Of a stretch of DNA of 5,885 bases, positions 1-5,885 are shown one piece after another. The DNA comes from Gammaproteobacteria bacterium (lineage in GTDB: Bacteria; Pseudomonadota; Gammaproteobacteria; UBA6429; Thiohalophilaceae). The stretch lies in contig JAADGZ010000179.1 of NCBI GenBank assembly GCA_013152045.1, positions 1 to 5,885 on the forward strand, written 5' to 3'. Below the pieces are notes generated by a model. The model was given only the letters and a program-made list of their open reading frames with translations. It was not told the DNA's origin and did no database searches. Every line of letters begins with the position of its first letter. The stretch's first letter is position 1. The position numbers and the translations under genes are program-made.

Positions 1-1424
1 GCATGGCCTTTGAAGGTGAACAGGCACGCATGGTGAATGGTGAAATCCAGCGTGATGAAGGTGCTTTGCAGATTTTCTATTTTTCACTGGCGCTTATTAT
101 CGGCGGCGTCGGGCTTCTGAAACCCAATATTTCAACCATTGTCGGCAAGTTATACCCACAAAATGATCCACGCAGGGACGGTGGTTTTACCATTTTCTAT
201 GCCGGGATCAATGTCGGCGCATTGTTTGCCAGCCTGATTGTCGGCTACCTGGGCGAAACTTTTGGCTGGAAGTATGGCTTTGGCGCTGCAGGCATCGGCA
301 TGTTACTGGGTTTGACAGTGTTTTTGACAGGTCAGAAATATCTGCACGGCCATGCCGAGCCGAAAAAGCCGGAGTTATTGAAAGAAACTGTGCTGGGGCC
401 ACTGAACCGGGAGTGGGCTATCTATCTGGGCTCGTTGCTCGGCGTTGTCGTGATCTGGCAGTTAATGCAGCATACCTGGGCCGTCTCTGGTGTCATGCAC
501 ATCATGTCCGCGGTTCTGGTGACCTGGTTTATCTGGTTTCTGACAAAAAAATGCAACCAGGTTGAGCGCCAGCAAATGATCAGCCTGGTCGCACTGATCG
601 TGATGGTGCTGGTATTTTTTACCTTGTATGAGCAAACCTACGGTTCATGGGTGGCTTTTACCGACCGGTTGCTGAGCAAGGATCTTTTCAGCTTCGCAGT
701 TGCGCGGGCAGAACCGGTGCTGCCGTGGACTGTCGTGCCTTTGGCAATCAGTCCGCTGGCCATGCTGGCAGCCTTGAAACTGGCAGGCCAGGACAAACTG
801 AGACTGGGTGAAATACTGCTCGGTGCGGTCGCTGTTTTAATGCTGGCAGCCTTTATCCGTGATATGTCATTGGTGCAGCAAACCGCCGGATCACTAACCT
901 TTTTAGGTGCCTTTTTCATTGTCGCACTGACACCGTTTTTTGCCTGGCTGTGGCCCTGGTTGGAAAAACACGGCAAGAACCCGAGCAAGCCGGCCAAGAG
1001 CGCGATTGGATTGTTACTCGGTGGTATTGCCTTCCTGCCCATGGCCTATGCGGCCCATCTCGCCGGCATCAATGGCGTGGCCAGCGTCTGGTGGCTGGTG
1101 CTTGCATACGCTGTGCTCGAATTTGGTGAGTTGAGCATCTCGCCCATCGGCCTCAGCGCTGTTACGCAGTTGTCCGTGCCGCGTGTTGTCAGTGTCATGA
1201 TGGGTGCCTGGTTCCTGGCGACGGCCTACTCAGAAGTGTTGGCGGCAAAGTTCGGTGAATTGACGGCGATTGACGTTCCCGAAGGTGAAACGCTGGATCT
1301 GGTTGCGGCGGCGGCACGCTATGGCGACCTGTTCATGACCATGTTCTGGATTGGTATTGTTACCTCCGCGATTGCATTCGTTTTGGTGCCGTTCGTACGA
1401 CGAGGTATGCACGGGGTTAAATAA
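1..1424 (+). CDS. POT/PTR2-family proton-coupled peptide transporter, 5'-truncated by the window edge
   Basis: Inner-membrane major-facilitator protein expected to import di- or tripeptides with protons. The codon phase starts at base 3, and 473 residues are visible. The first ATG (base 3) is probably not the true start: the visible protein opens in the loop before TM4, so TM1-3 with the usual ExxER motif lie outside the window. Family marks are seen directly: the TM4 segment GGVGLLKPN (residues 34-42, including the conserved Lys40), the PTR2 signature FYAGINVGAL (65-74), FTLYEQ in the middle, and the late EFGELSISP (373-381). Many hydrophobic helices continue to a short basic tail. The stretch around residues 235-260, where bacterial POTs usually carry a QxxNP-type motif, looks divergent, so peptide specificity is uncertain. 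The gene converges on the TonB receptor across a 93-bp gap. Family assignment is firm; substrate is inferred. Confidence 0.9.
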   Translation, partial: MAFEGEQARMVNGEIQRDEGALQIFYFSLALIIGGVGLLKPNISTIVGKLYPQNDPRRDGGFTIFYAGINVGALFASLIVGYLGETFGWKYGFGAAGIGMLLGLTVFLTGQKYLHGHAEPKKPELLKETVLGPLNREWAIYLGSLLGVVVIWQLMQHTWAVSGVMHIMSAVLVTWFIWFLTKKCNQVERQQMISLVALIVMVLVFFTLYEQTYGSWVAFTDRLLSKDLFSFAVARAEPVLPWTVVPLAISPLAMLAALKLAGQDKLRLGEILLGAVAVLMLAAFIRDMSLVQQTAGSLTFLGAFFIVALTPFFAWLWPWLEKHGKNPSKPAKSAIGLLLGGIAFLPMAYAAHLAGINGVASVWWLVLAYAVLEFGELSISPIGLSAVTQLSVPRVVSVMMGAWFLATAYSEVLAAKFGELTAIDVPEGETLDLVAAAARYGDLFMTMFWIGIVTSAIAFVLVPFVRRGMHGVK

Positions 1425-1454
1425 TGTGTATCAGGTATCAGGGCGCAGGATTAC

Positions 1455-1490
1455 CACTGTCCTTGCCGGATATGGGTCCAGTGTTATTTG
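1455..1490. terminator. weak candidate terminator between convergent genes
   Basis: In the 93-bp gap between the two convergent genes, CACTG (1455-1459) pairs with CAGTG (1479-1483). A few G-U and C-G pairs are possible inside the 19-nt loop, and the + strand continues with TTATTTG. The stem is short and the T tract poor, so this is only the best candidate in a place where a bidirectional terminator would be expected. Confidence 0.2.
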
Positions 1491-1517
1491 AGTCAATGCA
1501 CTGAATGATTGAGCAGT

Positions 1518-3707
1518 TCAGAACTCGTAGGACAGAGAGACACCCCATCTGCGCGGCTCATTAAAGCTACCAGCCAACACTTGAGCAAATGGCGGGGCAT
1601 TCGCGAAATTCACCTGACCCAGAAAAACACCCAGGCTGCTTACTCTGGTGATATAGCTCTCATCTGTCAGATTCCTACCGAACAGCGATATTCTCGCTCT
1701 TCCATCCATGAACACGAAGCTGACAGATGCGTTGATTATCCCGTCTATTTTCTGAACCGCGCCAGCATTATTTTCGGGGTCGAGAAAGCTGGTACTTTTG
1801 TACTGATAATCAGCCGAGAAAACCAGATCACCGGCAGTTAGCGGGAAATAGTATTTTCCACCGAGGTTAAATGAATGTTTGGGTGTCAAGGGTAACTCGT
1901 TGCCTGAAAAATCAGTCTCTCCGATAATGAGTTCATCGAATTGTCCATCCTGGTAGGCGTAGTTGAGAAAAAGAGTGAGGTTCTCGGTCGGGACAGCCTG
2001 GAACTCCATTTCCACTCCGGTAATTGATGCTGCACCGGCATTACCAACAAAGCTTTCAGTCCCAACCGTACCAGATCGGAACTGCAGATCTGTGTAATCG
2101 GCACGAAAAACAGCAATATTGGCTTGCAGTCGGTCAGCAAACAGGCGGGACTTTATGCCGATTTCATAGCTCCAGACTTTTTCCGGGTCAAAACCTTCCA
2201 TCGCTTCAGCCATTGTTGTGACCCATGCGAAGCCGCCGCTTTTGAATCCGCTCGTGGCGGACAAATAGCTAAGAATGTCCTCGGTCAAATCGTAATCGAG
2301 TACAACTTTTGGCGTAAATGCAGTCCAATCGCCGGACACGTTAATGTTGTAAGCTGGGCCAGTTACGCCCCCGCCGTCGGCAGTGAAGCCACTCTTCTTG
2401 TCTTTTGTATAGCGACCCCCAGCCGTTAACCGCAGGCCTTCGGCAAAGGGTAATGCATAGGTAAACTGACCGAATACGGCGTAACTGCTCGTCTTGATTT
2501 GCTGTTCGAAAAATCCGCCGAGAACGGGGGGAACACCAATGATACCCAGGAACGAACCGGGGAAAGGAATCAAATCCAAACCTTGACGGCTGAACCAATC
2601 AATGTTCATGTAATAGGCGCCGCCAACCCAGCTTATCTTTCCGTCATCCGATACATAGCTGTGACGCAACTCCTGGGTAAACTGTTCAGCATCGTTGACA
2701 TTATCTGGCGAAGTAAGAATTGCTTCAGGTGTTCCGTCTACGTCAAGAGTACTGAGGTCGCTCCGATTCTTATGCCAGGAAGTAACCGAAGTTACAGTGC
2801 CAAAGCCGATATCCCAGTCGAGCTTACCGGAGACCCCCCATATACGACGGTCATATTTGCCTGCAGCATCAATATTGGCTTTTCTTGGATCGGGATCGAT
2901 CAAAGCACGCAATTCAGGCAGAAGGTTCTCTGAAAATCCGACGATATCGCGGGGTATGCCGACTGACCTGTCACGCAGATAGTAGCTGGTCAGCAGGAAC
3001 CTGAATTCATCATTTGGGGTGTATAGCAGTTTGCCACGAATACTGTCTTGGTCGTCCTGCAGCAAATCCGGACCGCTGGCGTTGGGTATGGCGCCATCGG
3101 CGTTGCGTGAACTAAAGGAGATGCGGGTGGCAAGAACGCCATCGATAATAGGTACATTCAGTGCGCCCCGCACATCAAAGCGATTGTACTGACCAAAGAT
3201 TATCTCACCCTTGCCTCCAAATTCGTTGGTGGGGTTTTTAGTAGTGACGCTAATAAGCCCCCCGGTAACATTACGGCCAAATAATGTCCCCTGCGGACCA
3301 CGCAGCACCTCAACACGTTCAAGGTCGAACAGGTCGAAGGAAAAATCGATGTTGCGACCGAGATAGACTTCATCCACAAACAGGCCAACGGCCAAATCAA
3401 CACCTGGGCCATCTTCATCGGAGCTGCCTCCCCGCATCACCGGTTGCGTCAGAGTACGAGCCGCAACGGTGAGATTAAGACCGGGTGTGTATAGTACGAG
3501 CTGTTCAAAATCAACGACTTGCCGCTTCGCTAGTTCATCACCTGAAAAAGCCGTCACTGCCATCGGCACATCTTGCAGGTTTTGCTCAATCCTTTGCGCG
3601 GTTACAATGACCTCTTCCAATACATCACCCTCTCGTGCCTGAGCGGCAACAGGTGGTAAGAGCCATGCCGATACTACTATTATTACCAAGGCCTGAACCT
3701 TTGGCAT
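1518..3707 (-). CDS. TonB-dependent outer-membrane receptor
   Basis: A 729-residue outer-membrane beta-barrel receptor that takes up a ligand using energy from TonB-ExbBD. Seen in order: a signal peptide (residues 1 to about 24, hydrophobic core VIIVVSAWLL, likely cut after AQA); a TonB box EEVIVTA (31-37); a plug domain from about residue 44, with NLQDVPMAVTAFSG and the conserved block LERVEVLRGPQGTLFGRN (129-146); then a long barrel ending in the aromatic terminus WGVSLSYEF. No N-terminal STN signalling domain is present, so control by a FecR/sigma pathway is unlikely. A GTG at 3713 is in frame, but AGGA (complement of 3715-3718) sits 7 nt before the ATG at 3707 and only 1 nt before the GTG, so I chose the ATG. 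The gene is divergent from the LysR gene with a 123-bp gap that holds a LysR-type operator, which suggests induction by that regulator. The ligand is unknown; iron siderophore, peptide or amino-acid derivative are all possible. Confidence 0.95.
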   Translation of the reverse strand: MPKVQALVIIVVSAWLLPPVAAQAREGDVLEEVIVTAQRIEQNLQDVPMAVTAFSGDELAKRQVVDFEQLVLYTPGLNLTVAARTLTQPVMRGGSSDEDGPGVDLAVGLFVDEVYLGRNIDFSFDLFDLERVEVLRGPQGTLFGRNVTGGLISVTTKNPTNEFGGKGEIIFGQYNRFDVRGALNVPIIDGVLATRISFSSRNADGAIPNASGPDLLQDDQDSIRGKLLYTPNDEFRFLLTSYYLRDRSVGIPRDIVGFSENLLPELRALIDPDPRKANIDAAGKYDRRIWGVSGKLDWDIGFGTVTSVTSWHKNRSDLSTLDVDGTPEAILTSPDNVNDAEQFTQELRHSYVSDDGKISWVGGAYYMNIDWFSRQGLDLIPFPGSFLGIIGVPPVLGGFFEQQIKTSSYAVFGQFTYALPFAEGLRLTAGGRYTKDKKSGFTADGGGVTGPAYNINVSGDWTAFTPKVVLDYDLTEDILSYLSATSGFKSGGFAWVTTMAEAMEGFDPEKVWSYEIGIKSRLFADRLQANIAVFRADYTDLQFRSGTVGTESFVGNAGAASITGVEMEFQAVPTENLTLFLNYAYQDGQFDELIIGETDFSGNELPLTPKHSFNLGGKYYFPLTAGDLVFSADYQYKSTSFLDPENNAGAVQKIDGIINASVSFVFMDGRARISLFGRNLTDESYITRVSSLGVFLGQVNFANAPPFAQVLAGSFNEPRRWGVSLSYEF

Positions 3708-3714
3708 GATCACG

Positions 3715-3718
3715 TCCT
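3715..3718 (-). promoter_or_regulatory. ribosome binding site of the TonB receptor
   Basis: On the minus strand AGGA lies 7 nt before the ATG at 3707. This spacing favours that ATG over the in-frame GTG at 3713, only two codons upstream. Confidence 0.6.
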
Positions 3719-3738
3719 CGTGTAAGTTTTAACAATAG

Positions 3739-3767
3739 ACTACATGACATAGCCAGATTACATCCAA
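3739..3767 (-). promoter_or_regulatory. candidate promoter of the TonB receptor
   Basis: On the minus strand TTGGAT (complement of 3762-3767) is followed after 17 nt by TGTAGT (complement of 3739-3744), predicting a start near 3732. Both boxes are weak (3/6 and 4/6 matches to sigma-70), as is usual for activator-dependent LysR-type targets. The centre of the ATTAC-N5-GTAAT dyad is then about 63 bp upstream of the start. The hexamers were chosen by eye, so the exact start is uncertain. Confidence 0.35.
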
Positions 3768-3773
3768 TATAAT
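3744..3773 (+). promoter_or_regulatory. near-consensus sigma-70 promoter of the LysR gene
   Basis: ATGACA (3744-3749, 5/6 to the -35 consensus) and TATAAT (3768-3773, 6/6 to the -10 consensus) are separated by 18 nt, predicting a start near 3780. The -10 box abuts the candidate -35 of the divergent receptor, so polymerase could hardly occupy both at once. The LysR-type dyad at 3788-3802 would lie at about +8 to +22, well placed for autorepression. Confidence 0.6.
3757..3773. promoter_or_regulatory. possible second, imperfect LysR-type half-site pair (activation site)
   Basis: ATTACATCCAATATAAT holds ATTAC and ATAAT arms separated by seven bases; read on the minus strand it is ATTAT-N7-GTAAT. 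It resembles the better dyad at 3788-3802 but with wider spacing, and overlaps the -35 of the receptor and the -10 of the LysR gene. LysR-type activators often bind a strong site near -65 and a weaker one near -35, and this fits the second role. It is an inference from pattern and position. Confidence 0.3.
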
Positions 3774-3787
3774 TATTTACTCTAATT

Positions 3788-3802
3788 ATTACTTAATGTA
3801 AT
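3788..3802. promoter_or_regulatory. LysR-type operator (T-N11-A dyad), divergent region
   Basis: ATTACTTAATGTAAT is a perfect inverted repeat with arms ATTAC and GTAAT around a 5-bp spacer, and it satisfies T-N11-A (T3789, A3801). It lies between the divergent TonB receptor and LysR genes. Its reverse complement matches the dyad at 4777-4791 at 14 of 15 positions. Such sites are the usual recognition sites of LysR-type regulators, so the adjacent regulator is the natural binder. Binding itself is inferred. Confidence 0.6.
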
Positions 3803-3830
3803 CTTTACGGGTGCTTTCTTTACTGAAACG

Positions 3831-4712
3831 ATGAGAATCAGCCCTCGCCAGATAGAAGCTTTCCTGGCCTTAATGGAATGCGGAACCGTAACGGCAGCAG
3901 CTGAACGCCTTTATGTTTCCCAGCCAGCTGTCAGCCGTATGCTTAGTCGGTTTCAATATGAGGCAGGTTTCAAAGCCTTTAAGCGCAGGGGGAATAAATT
4001 AGAACCAACAGCGGCAGCGCAAGTATTTTATTTTGAAGTAAAGCGGGTTTATAAGGGCCTGGACCATCTCAATATCATCGCAAAAGAACTCCAGGAAAAT
4101 CGCCGGGGCTATCTCAATATCTGTGTGATGCCAGCGCTGTCCAATTCCTGGATTACCTCACAAATTAAAGATTTTCTGACGGGTCGTGACAATGTATTTG
4201 TCTCGATAACGCCAAAACCGTCCCACGATATCATCGATTCTGTTTCAAAACAGATACTGGATCTGGGGATCACAGGTTTACGGTCTGACACTCAAGGTAT
4301 TGATTTTCACCCGCTCCCCCCCCTGGTAGCAGTCTGCATACTTCCAGCACACCACCCCTTGTGTGAAAAAAATCTTATCACTGCGCAGGACTTGTCTGGC
4401 CAGGACTTTGTTTCATTATCGAATATAGATAATAGTCGTACTCGCATTGATCAAATATTTGAAAACCAGGGCATACAACGGAAAATTAAGCTGGAAACGG
4501 CACAGGCATCAACAATTTGTCATATGGTAGCAAGTGGCATAGGTGTATCAATTGTTACCCAATATGCGGCGGAAGAAGCCAGTTATTTGGGTTTCCAAAT
4601 CAGGCCGCTCGAGCCATCAATTTCATTTCCCATTTATCTGGTTCAGTCAACTCGCAGGAAGTATTCCAGTCTTGTCGATGAATTCGTCGAGCAAATATTA
4701 CGCAAAATTTAG
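3831..4712 (+). CDS. LysR-type transcriptional regulator, OccR/NocR-like
   Basis: A 293-residue DNA-binding regulator of normal length for LysR proteins, expected to act in the cytoplasm as a tetramer that responds to a small effector. The winged helix-turn-helix fills residues 1-60: RQIEAFLALMECGTVTAAAERLYVSQPAVSRML is the usual helix pair, followed by the wing with RRGNKLEPT (52-60). A linker helix leads to a periplasmic-binding-protein-like effector domain from about residue 91, opening with LNICVMPALSNS (M100-P101-A102). From memory, RRGN..PT and the MPAL.N stretch are shared with OccR, the octopine regulator, rather than with CysB- or CatM-like proteins. The ATG at 3831 gives the standard N-terminus, though no strong Shine-Dalgarno precedes it. 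Matching T-N11-A dyads flank the gene on both sides, suggesting control of both neighbours and of itself. The effector is unknown; an opine or amino acid derivative is an inference. Confidence 0.93.
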   Translation: MRISPRQIEAFLALMECGTVTAAAERLYVSQPAVSRMLSRFQYEAGFKAFKRRGNKLEPTAAAQVFYFEVKRVYKGLDHLNIIAKELQENRRGYLNICVMPALSNSWITSQIKDFLTGRDNVFVSITPKPSHDIIDSVSKQILDLGITGLRSDTQGIDFHPLPPLVAVCILPAHHPLCEKNLITAQDLSGQDFVSLSNIDNSRTRIDQIFENQGIQRKIKLETAQASTICHMVASGIGVSIVTQYAAEEASYLGFQIRPLEPSISFPIYLVQSTRRKYSSLVDEFVEQILRKI

Positions 4713-4776
4713 GCGGTGCTGAAAGTCCGGGGTTGCAAGGCCCCCCTGAAAAATCGCGTTTGGCAAGCGTTTAAAC

Positions 4777-4791
4777 ATTACATTAAGTTAT
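4777..4791. promoter_or_regulatory. LysR-type operator (T-N11-A dyad) upstream of the oxidoreductase
   Basis: ATTACATTAAGTTAT has arms ATTAC and GTTAT (one mismatch in the dyad) and fits T-N11-A (T4778, A4790). It differs at one position from the reverse complement of the dyad at 3788-3802. Another ATTAC half-site follows at 4792-4796 and one more at 4823-4827. The centre lies about 65 bp before the start predicted from the promoter at 4812-4840, the usual distance for a LysR-type recognition site. Confidence 0.55.
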
Positions 4792-4811
4792 ATTACGGAC
4801 ACATTTCTTGT

Positions 4812-4840
4812 TTGATTATTATATTACTTTAGGTGATTAT
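4812..4840 (+). promoter_or_regulatory. candidate promoter of the FAD oxidoreductase
   Basis: TTGATT (4812-4817) and GATTAT (4835-4840) are separated by 17 nt, predicting a start near 4848. An alternative -10, TATTAT (4838-4843), would give a 20-nt spacer. The boxes match sigma-70 at 4/6 each, as expected for an activator-dependent promoter. The leader would be about 150 nt long. Confidence 0.4.
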
Positions 4841-4843
4841 TAT
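4813..4843 (+). repeat. pair of 10-bp direct repeats, 21-bp period
   Basis: TGATTATTAT occurs at 4813-4822 and again, identical, at 4834-4843. The 21-bp period is two turns of the helix, so both copies face the same side. They overlap the proposed -35 and -10 of the oxidoreductase promoter. They could be regulator contact sites or just AT-rich promoter sequence. Confidence 0.6.
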
Positions 4844-4846
4844 GAG

Positions 4847-4862
4847 TCTTGACTGATCAAGA
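4847..4862. repeat. small perfect inverted repeat at the start of the oxidoreductase leader
   Basis: TCTTGACTGATCAAGA has a 6-bp stem (TCTTGA/TCAAGA) and a 4-nt loop CTGA, located where the transcript is predicted to begin. It may be a 5' stabilising hairpin or an operator; no T run follows, so it is not a terminator. Confidence 0.4.
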
Positions 4863-4968
4863 ACCGCAAGTCAGCAATACTATATTTATCGGTGCTTTCA
4901 TCATTGCCAAGACGCAGTATGGAGTGAAAAAAAGTTGATCGTTTTGCGGAACAGGACACTAGGCCAAC

Positions 4969-4992
4969 ATGAATCAATTGTGGACAGTATAA
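4969..4992 (+). other. possible 7-residue leader ORF (MNQLWTV)
   Basis: ATG at 4969 opens a 7-codon frame that stops at TAA 4990-4992, 7 nt before the ATG of the oxidoreductase. AGG lies 5 nt and AGGA 12 nt before it, whereas the oxidoreductase start has no clear ribosome site of its own. Coupled re-initiation is conceivable, but a frame this short arises easily by chance. Confidence 0.15.
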
Positions 4993-4999
4993 CAACAGC

Positions 5000-5885
5000 A
5001 TGAGTGCGTTCCGGCCAGCCCCCGATGTATTTGACGTTATCATTGTAGGCGGCGCTATCGTCGGGGCGTCGCTTGCATACGGTTTGGCAAAGCTGGGTTT
5101 AAAAGTGGCTGTGCTTGACGAAGGTGATGATGCTTACCGCGCATCGCGGGGTAATTTCGGGCTGGTTTGGGTACAGAACAAGGGCCTTGGATTCCCAAAT
5201 TACGCACGCCTCTCTCTGCGTGCTGCTGAGGCATGGCCGGCGCTTTACGACGACTTATTGCAGACGACAGGGGTGGATTGCGCCTATCAAAGGACTGGCG
5301 GACTCACACTTTGTTTGACCGATGAGGAAATCGAATTCTTCGTTAAAATCCACTCCACAATTCAACGGGAGGTGGGAGGCAAGCATGTTAATGCAGAACT
5401 GTTGGATAACAAGACACTTCGTGAGTTGATGCCGGCGGTTGCGCCGGATATCCCCGGTGCGCTTTATTCGACTCCAGACGGAATTTGCAACCCACTATAT
5501 TTATTACGTGCATTCCACACCAGCTTCAGCCAGGTAGGTGTCACCTATCTGGGGAACCATAGAGTCAGGCAAATTACTTGCAATGGCCCACATGATTTTC
5601 TAGTGGAAACCGAAGGAAAGCAAAGGTTCCTCAATGGTGGCAAGTTAGTACTCGCCGCTGGTCTTGGCAATGCAAACCTGGCACCAATGGTCGGTCTGCA
5701 AGCAGCTGTTACGCCCCTACAAGGTCAGATCGTGGTGACGGAACGAGTCGCGCCGTTTAAATGTATACCCAACGGCATGCTCCGCCCTACTGCCGAAGGA
5801 TCATTGCTGATTTCACATTCAGAAGCGGATGTAGGGTTTGATACACGGGTTATCGCGCCCACCTCTTGCGGCATGACTGCTCGTT
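5000..5885 (+). CDS. FAD-dependent oxidoreductase, D-amino-acid-oxidase fold (HcnC/opine oxidase subunit B-like), 3'-truncated
   Basis: A flavoenzyme expected to oxidise the C-N bond of an amino acid or N-substituted amino acid. 295 residues are visible in an uninterrupted frame to the window edge; relatives are about 370-420 long, so the C-terminal quarter is missing. Seen: the N-terminal Rossmann strand and dinucleotide motif GGAIVG (17-22), where the usual third-position Gly is Ala19; the acidic end of strand 2 (D40, VAVLDEG); ASRGNFGLVWVQNKG (48-62), common in this family near the flavin; LAAGLGNA (218-225); GQIVVTE (242-248); and EGSLLISHSEADVGFDT (266-282), matching the HcnC/opine-oxidase pattern as I recall it. 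An in-frame TGA at 4970-4972 leaves ATG 5000 as the only standard start. No signal peptide or strong Shine-Dalgarno is visible. HcnC-like proteins usually work with small iron-sulfur and NAD/FAD-type partner subunits, which could lie just downstream. Exact substrate is unknown; a glycine, proline or sarcosine-type oxidase is the main alternative. Confidence 0.9.
   Translation, partial: MSAFRPAPDVFDVIIVGGAIVGASLAYGLAKLGLKVAVLDEGDDAYRASRGNFGLVWVQNKGLGFPNYARLSLRAAEAWPALYDDLLQTTGVDCAYQRTGGLTLCLTDEEIEFFVKIHSTIQREVGGKHVNAELLDNKTLRELMPAVAPDIPGALYSTPDGICNPLYLLRAFHTSFSQVGVTYLGNHRVRQITCNGPHDFLVETEGKQRFLNGGKLVLAAGLGNANLAPMVGLQAAVTPLQGQIVVTERVAPFKCIPNGMLRPTAEGSLLISHSEADVGFDTRVIAPTSCGMTAR

Larger units (their letters stand above)
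4713..4999. other. AT-rich regulatory leader between the LysR gene and the oxidoreductase
   Basis: A 287-bp stretch with no convincing protein gene. It opens with a GC-rich segment (4726-4746, G and C runs, no T tract). A LysR-type dyad (4777-4791), phased direct repeats over a candidate promoter (4812-4843), a small hairpin (4847-4862) and a roughly 150-nt leader follow. Spacing of this length, with an operator inside it, argues that the oxidoreductase has its own regulated promoter rather than simple read-through from the regulator gene. Confidence 0.55.

Noticed and set aside
638..1042. 134-residue minus-strand frame inside the peptide transporter gene
   Set aside because: It is antisense to well conserved membrane segments; its composition is that of a shadow frame.
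2499..2933. 144-residue plus-strand frame inside the TonB receptor gene
   Set aside because: It is antisense to a clearly coding barrel region, with an odd composition and no family resemblance.
3708..3713. GTG start of the TonB receptor, two codons upstream
   Set aside because: The AGGA is only 1 nt before the GTG but 7 nt before the ATG at 3707, which also gives a normal signal peptide.
4729..4746. G-run/C-run hairpin after the LysR gene as a terminator
   Set aside because: Only a 4-bp GGGG/CCCC stem around an 8-nt loop, with no T tract after it on either strand.
3810..4900. Shared GGTGCTTTC near 3810 and 4890 as a repeated regulatory element
   Set aside because: The match is about nine bases with no symmetry and no shared position relative to promoters or starts; chance is enough.
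4840..5043. 67-residue minus-strand frame in the leader of the oxidoreductase
   Set aside because: It overlaps the start of the oxidoreductase, has no recognisable motif and no promoter or ribosome site; AT-rich non-coding DNA and shadow coding explain it.
1..5885. CRISPR arrays, tRNA or rRNA genes, insertion sequences, attachment sites
   Set aside because: No regularly spaced repeats, cloverleaf-like stretch, transposase motif or terminal inverted repeats were seen on either strand.

Overview
The window (about 50% GC) looks like chromosomal DNA of a Gram-negative bacterium, most likely a free-living gammaproteobacterium. The main clue is a TonB-dependent receptor with a TonB-box/plug opening of the kind common in marine gammaproteobacteria. 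This is a judgement from the sequence alone; no taxonomic search was possible.

Layout, left to right. (1) 1-1424 (+) is the 3' part of a POT/PTR2-family proton-coupled peptide transporter, cut by the left edge. (2) After a 93-bp convergent gap, 1518-3707 (-) is a complete TonB-dependent outer-membrane receptor. (3) 3708-3830 is a compact, AT-rich divergent control region. (4) 3831-4712 (+) is a LysR-type regulator that resembles the opine-catabolism regulators (OccR/NocR type) as I remember them. (5) 4713-4999 is a 287-bp AT-rich leader and promoter region. (6) 5000 to the right edge (+) is an FAD-dependent oxidoreductase of the D-amino-acid-oxidase fold, closest in motifs to opine oxidase subunit B/HcnC-like enzymes. 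It is open at the window end, and its reading frame is clean for 295 codons.

How the parts may fit together. Both the divergent region and the leader of the oxidoreductase carry nearly the same 15-bp T-N11-A dyad, a classic LysR-type operator: ATTACTTAATGTAAT at 3788-3802 and ATTACATTAAGTTAT at 4777-4791. Compared in opposite orientation they agree at 14 of 15 positions. In each case the dyad lies about 63-65 bp upstream of the start point predicted for the presumed target promoter. It also lies just downstream of the near-consensus promoter of the regulator gene itself. This suggests one regulon: the LysR protein activates an outer-membrane receptor on one side and an amino-acid-derivative oxidase on the other, and represses itself. 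The attractive hypothesis is a locus for capture and oxidation of an opine-like or other N-substituted amino acid, with its own TonB-dependent receptor. The substrate cannot be read from the sequence, and a link to the peptide transporter rests only on proximity.
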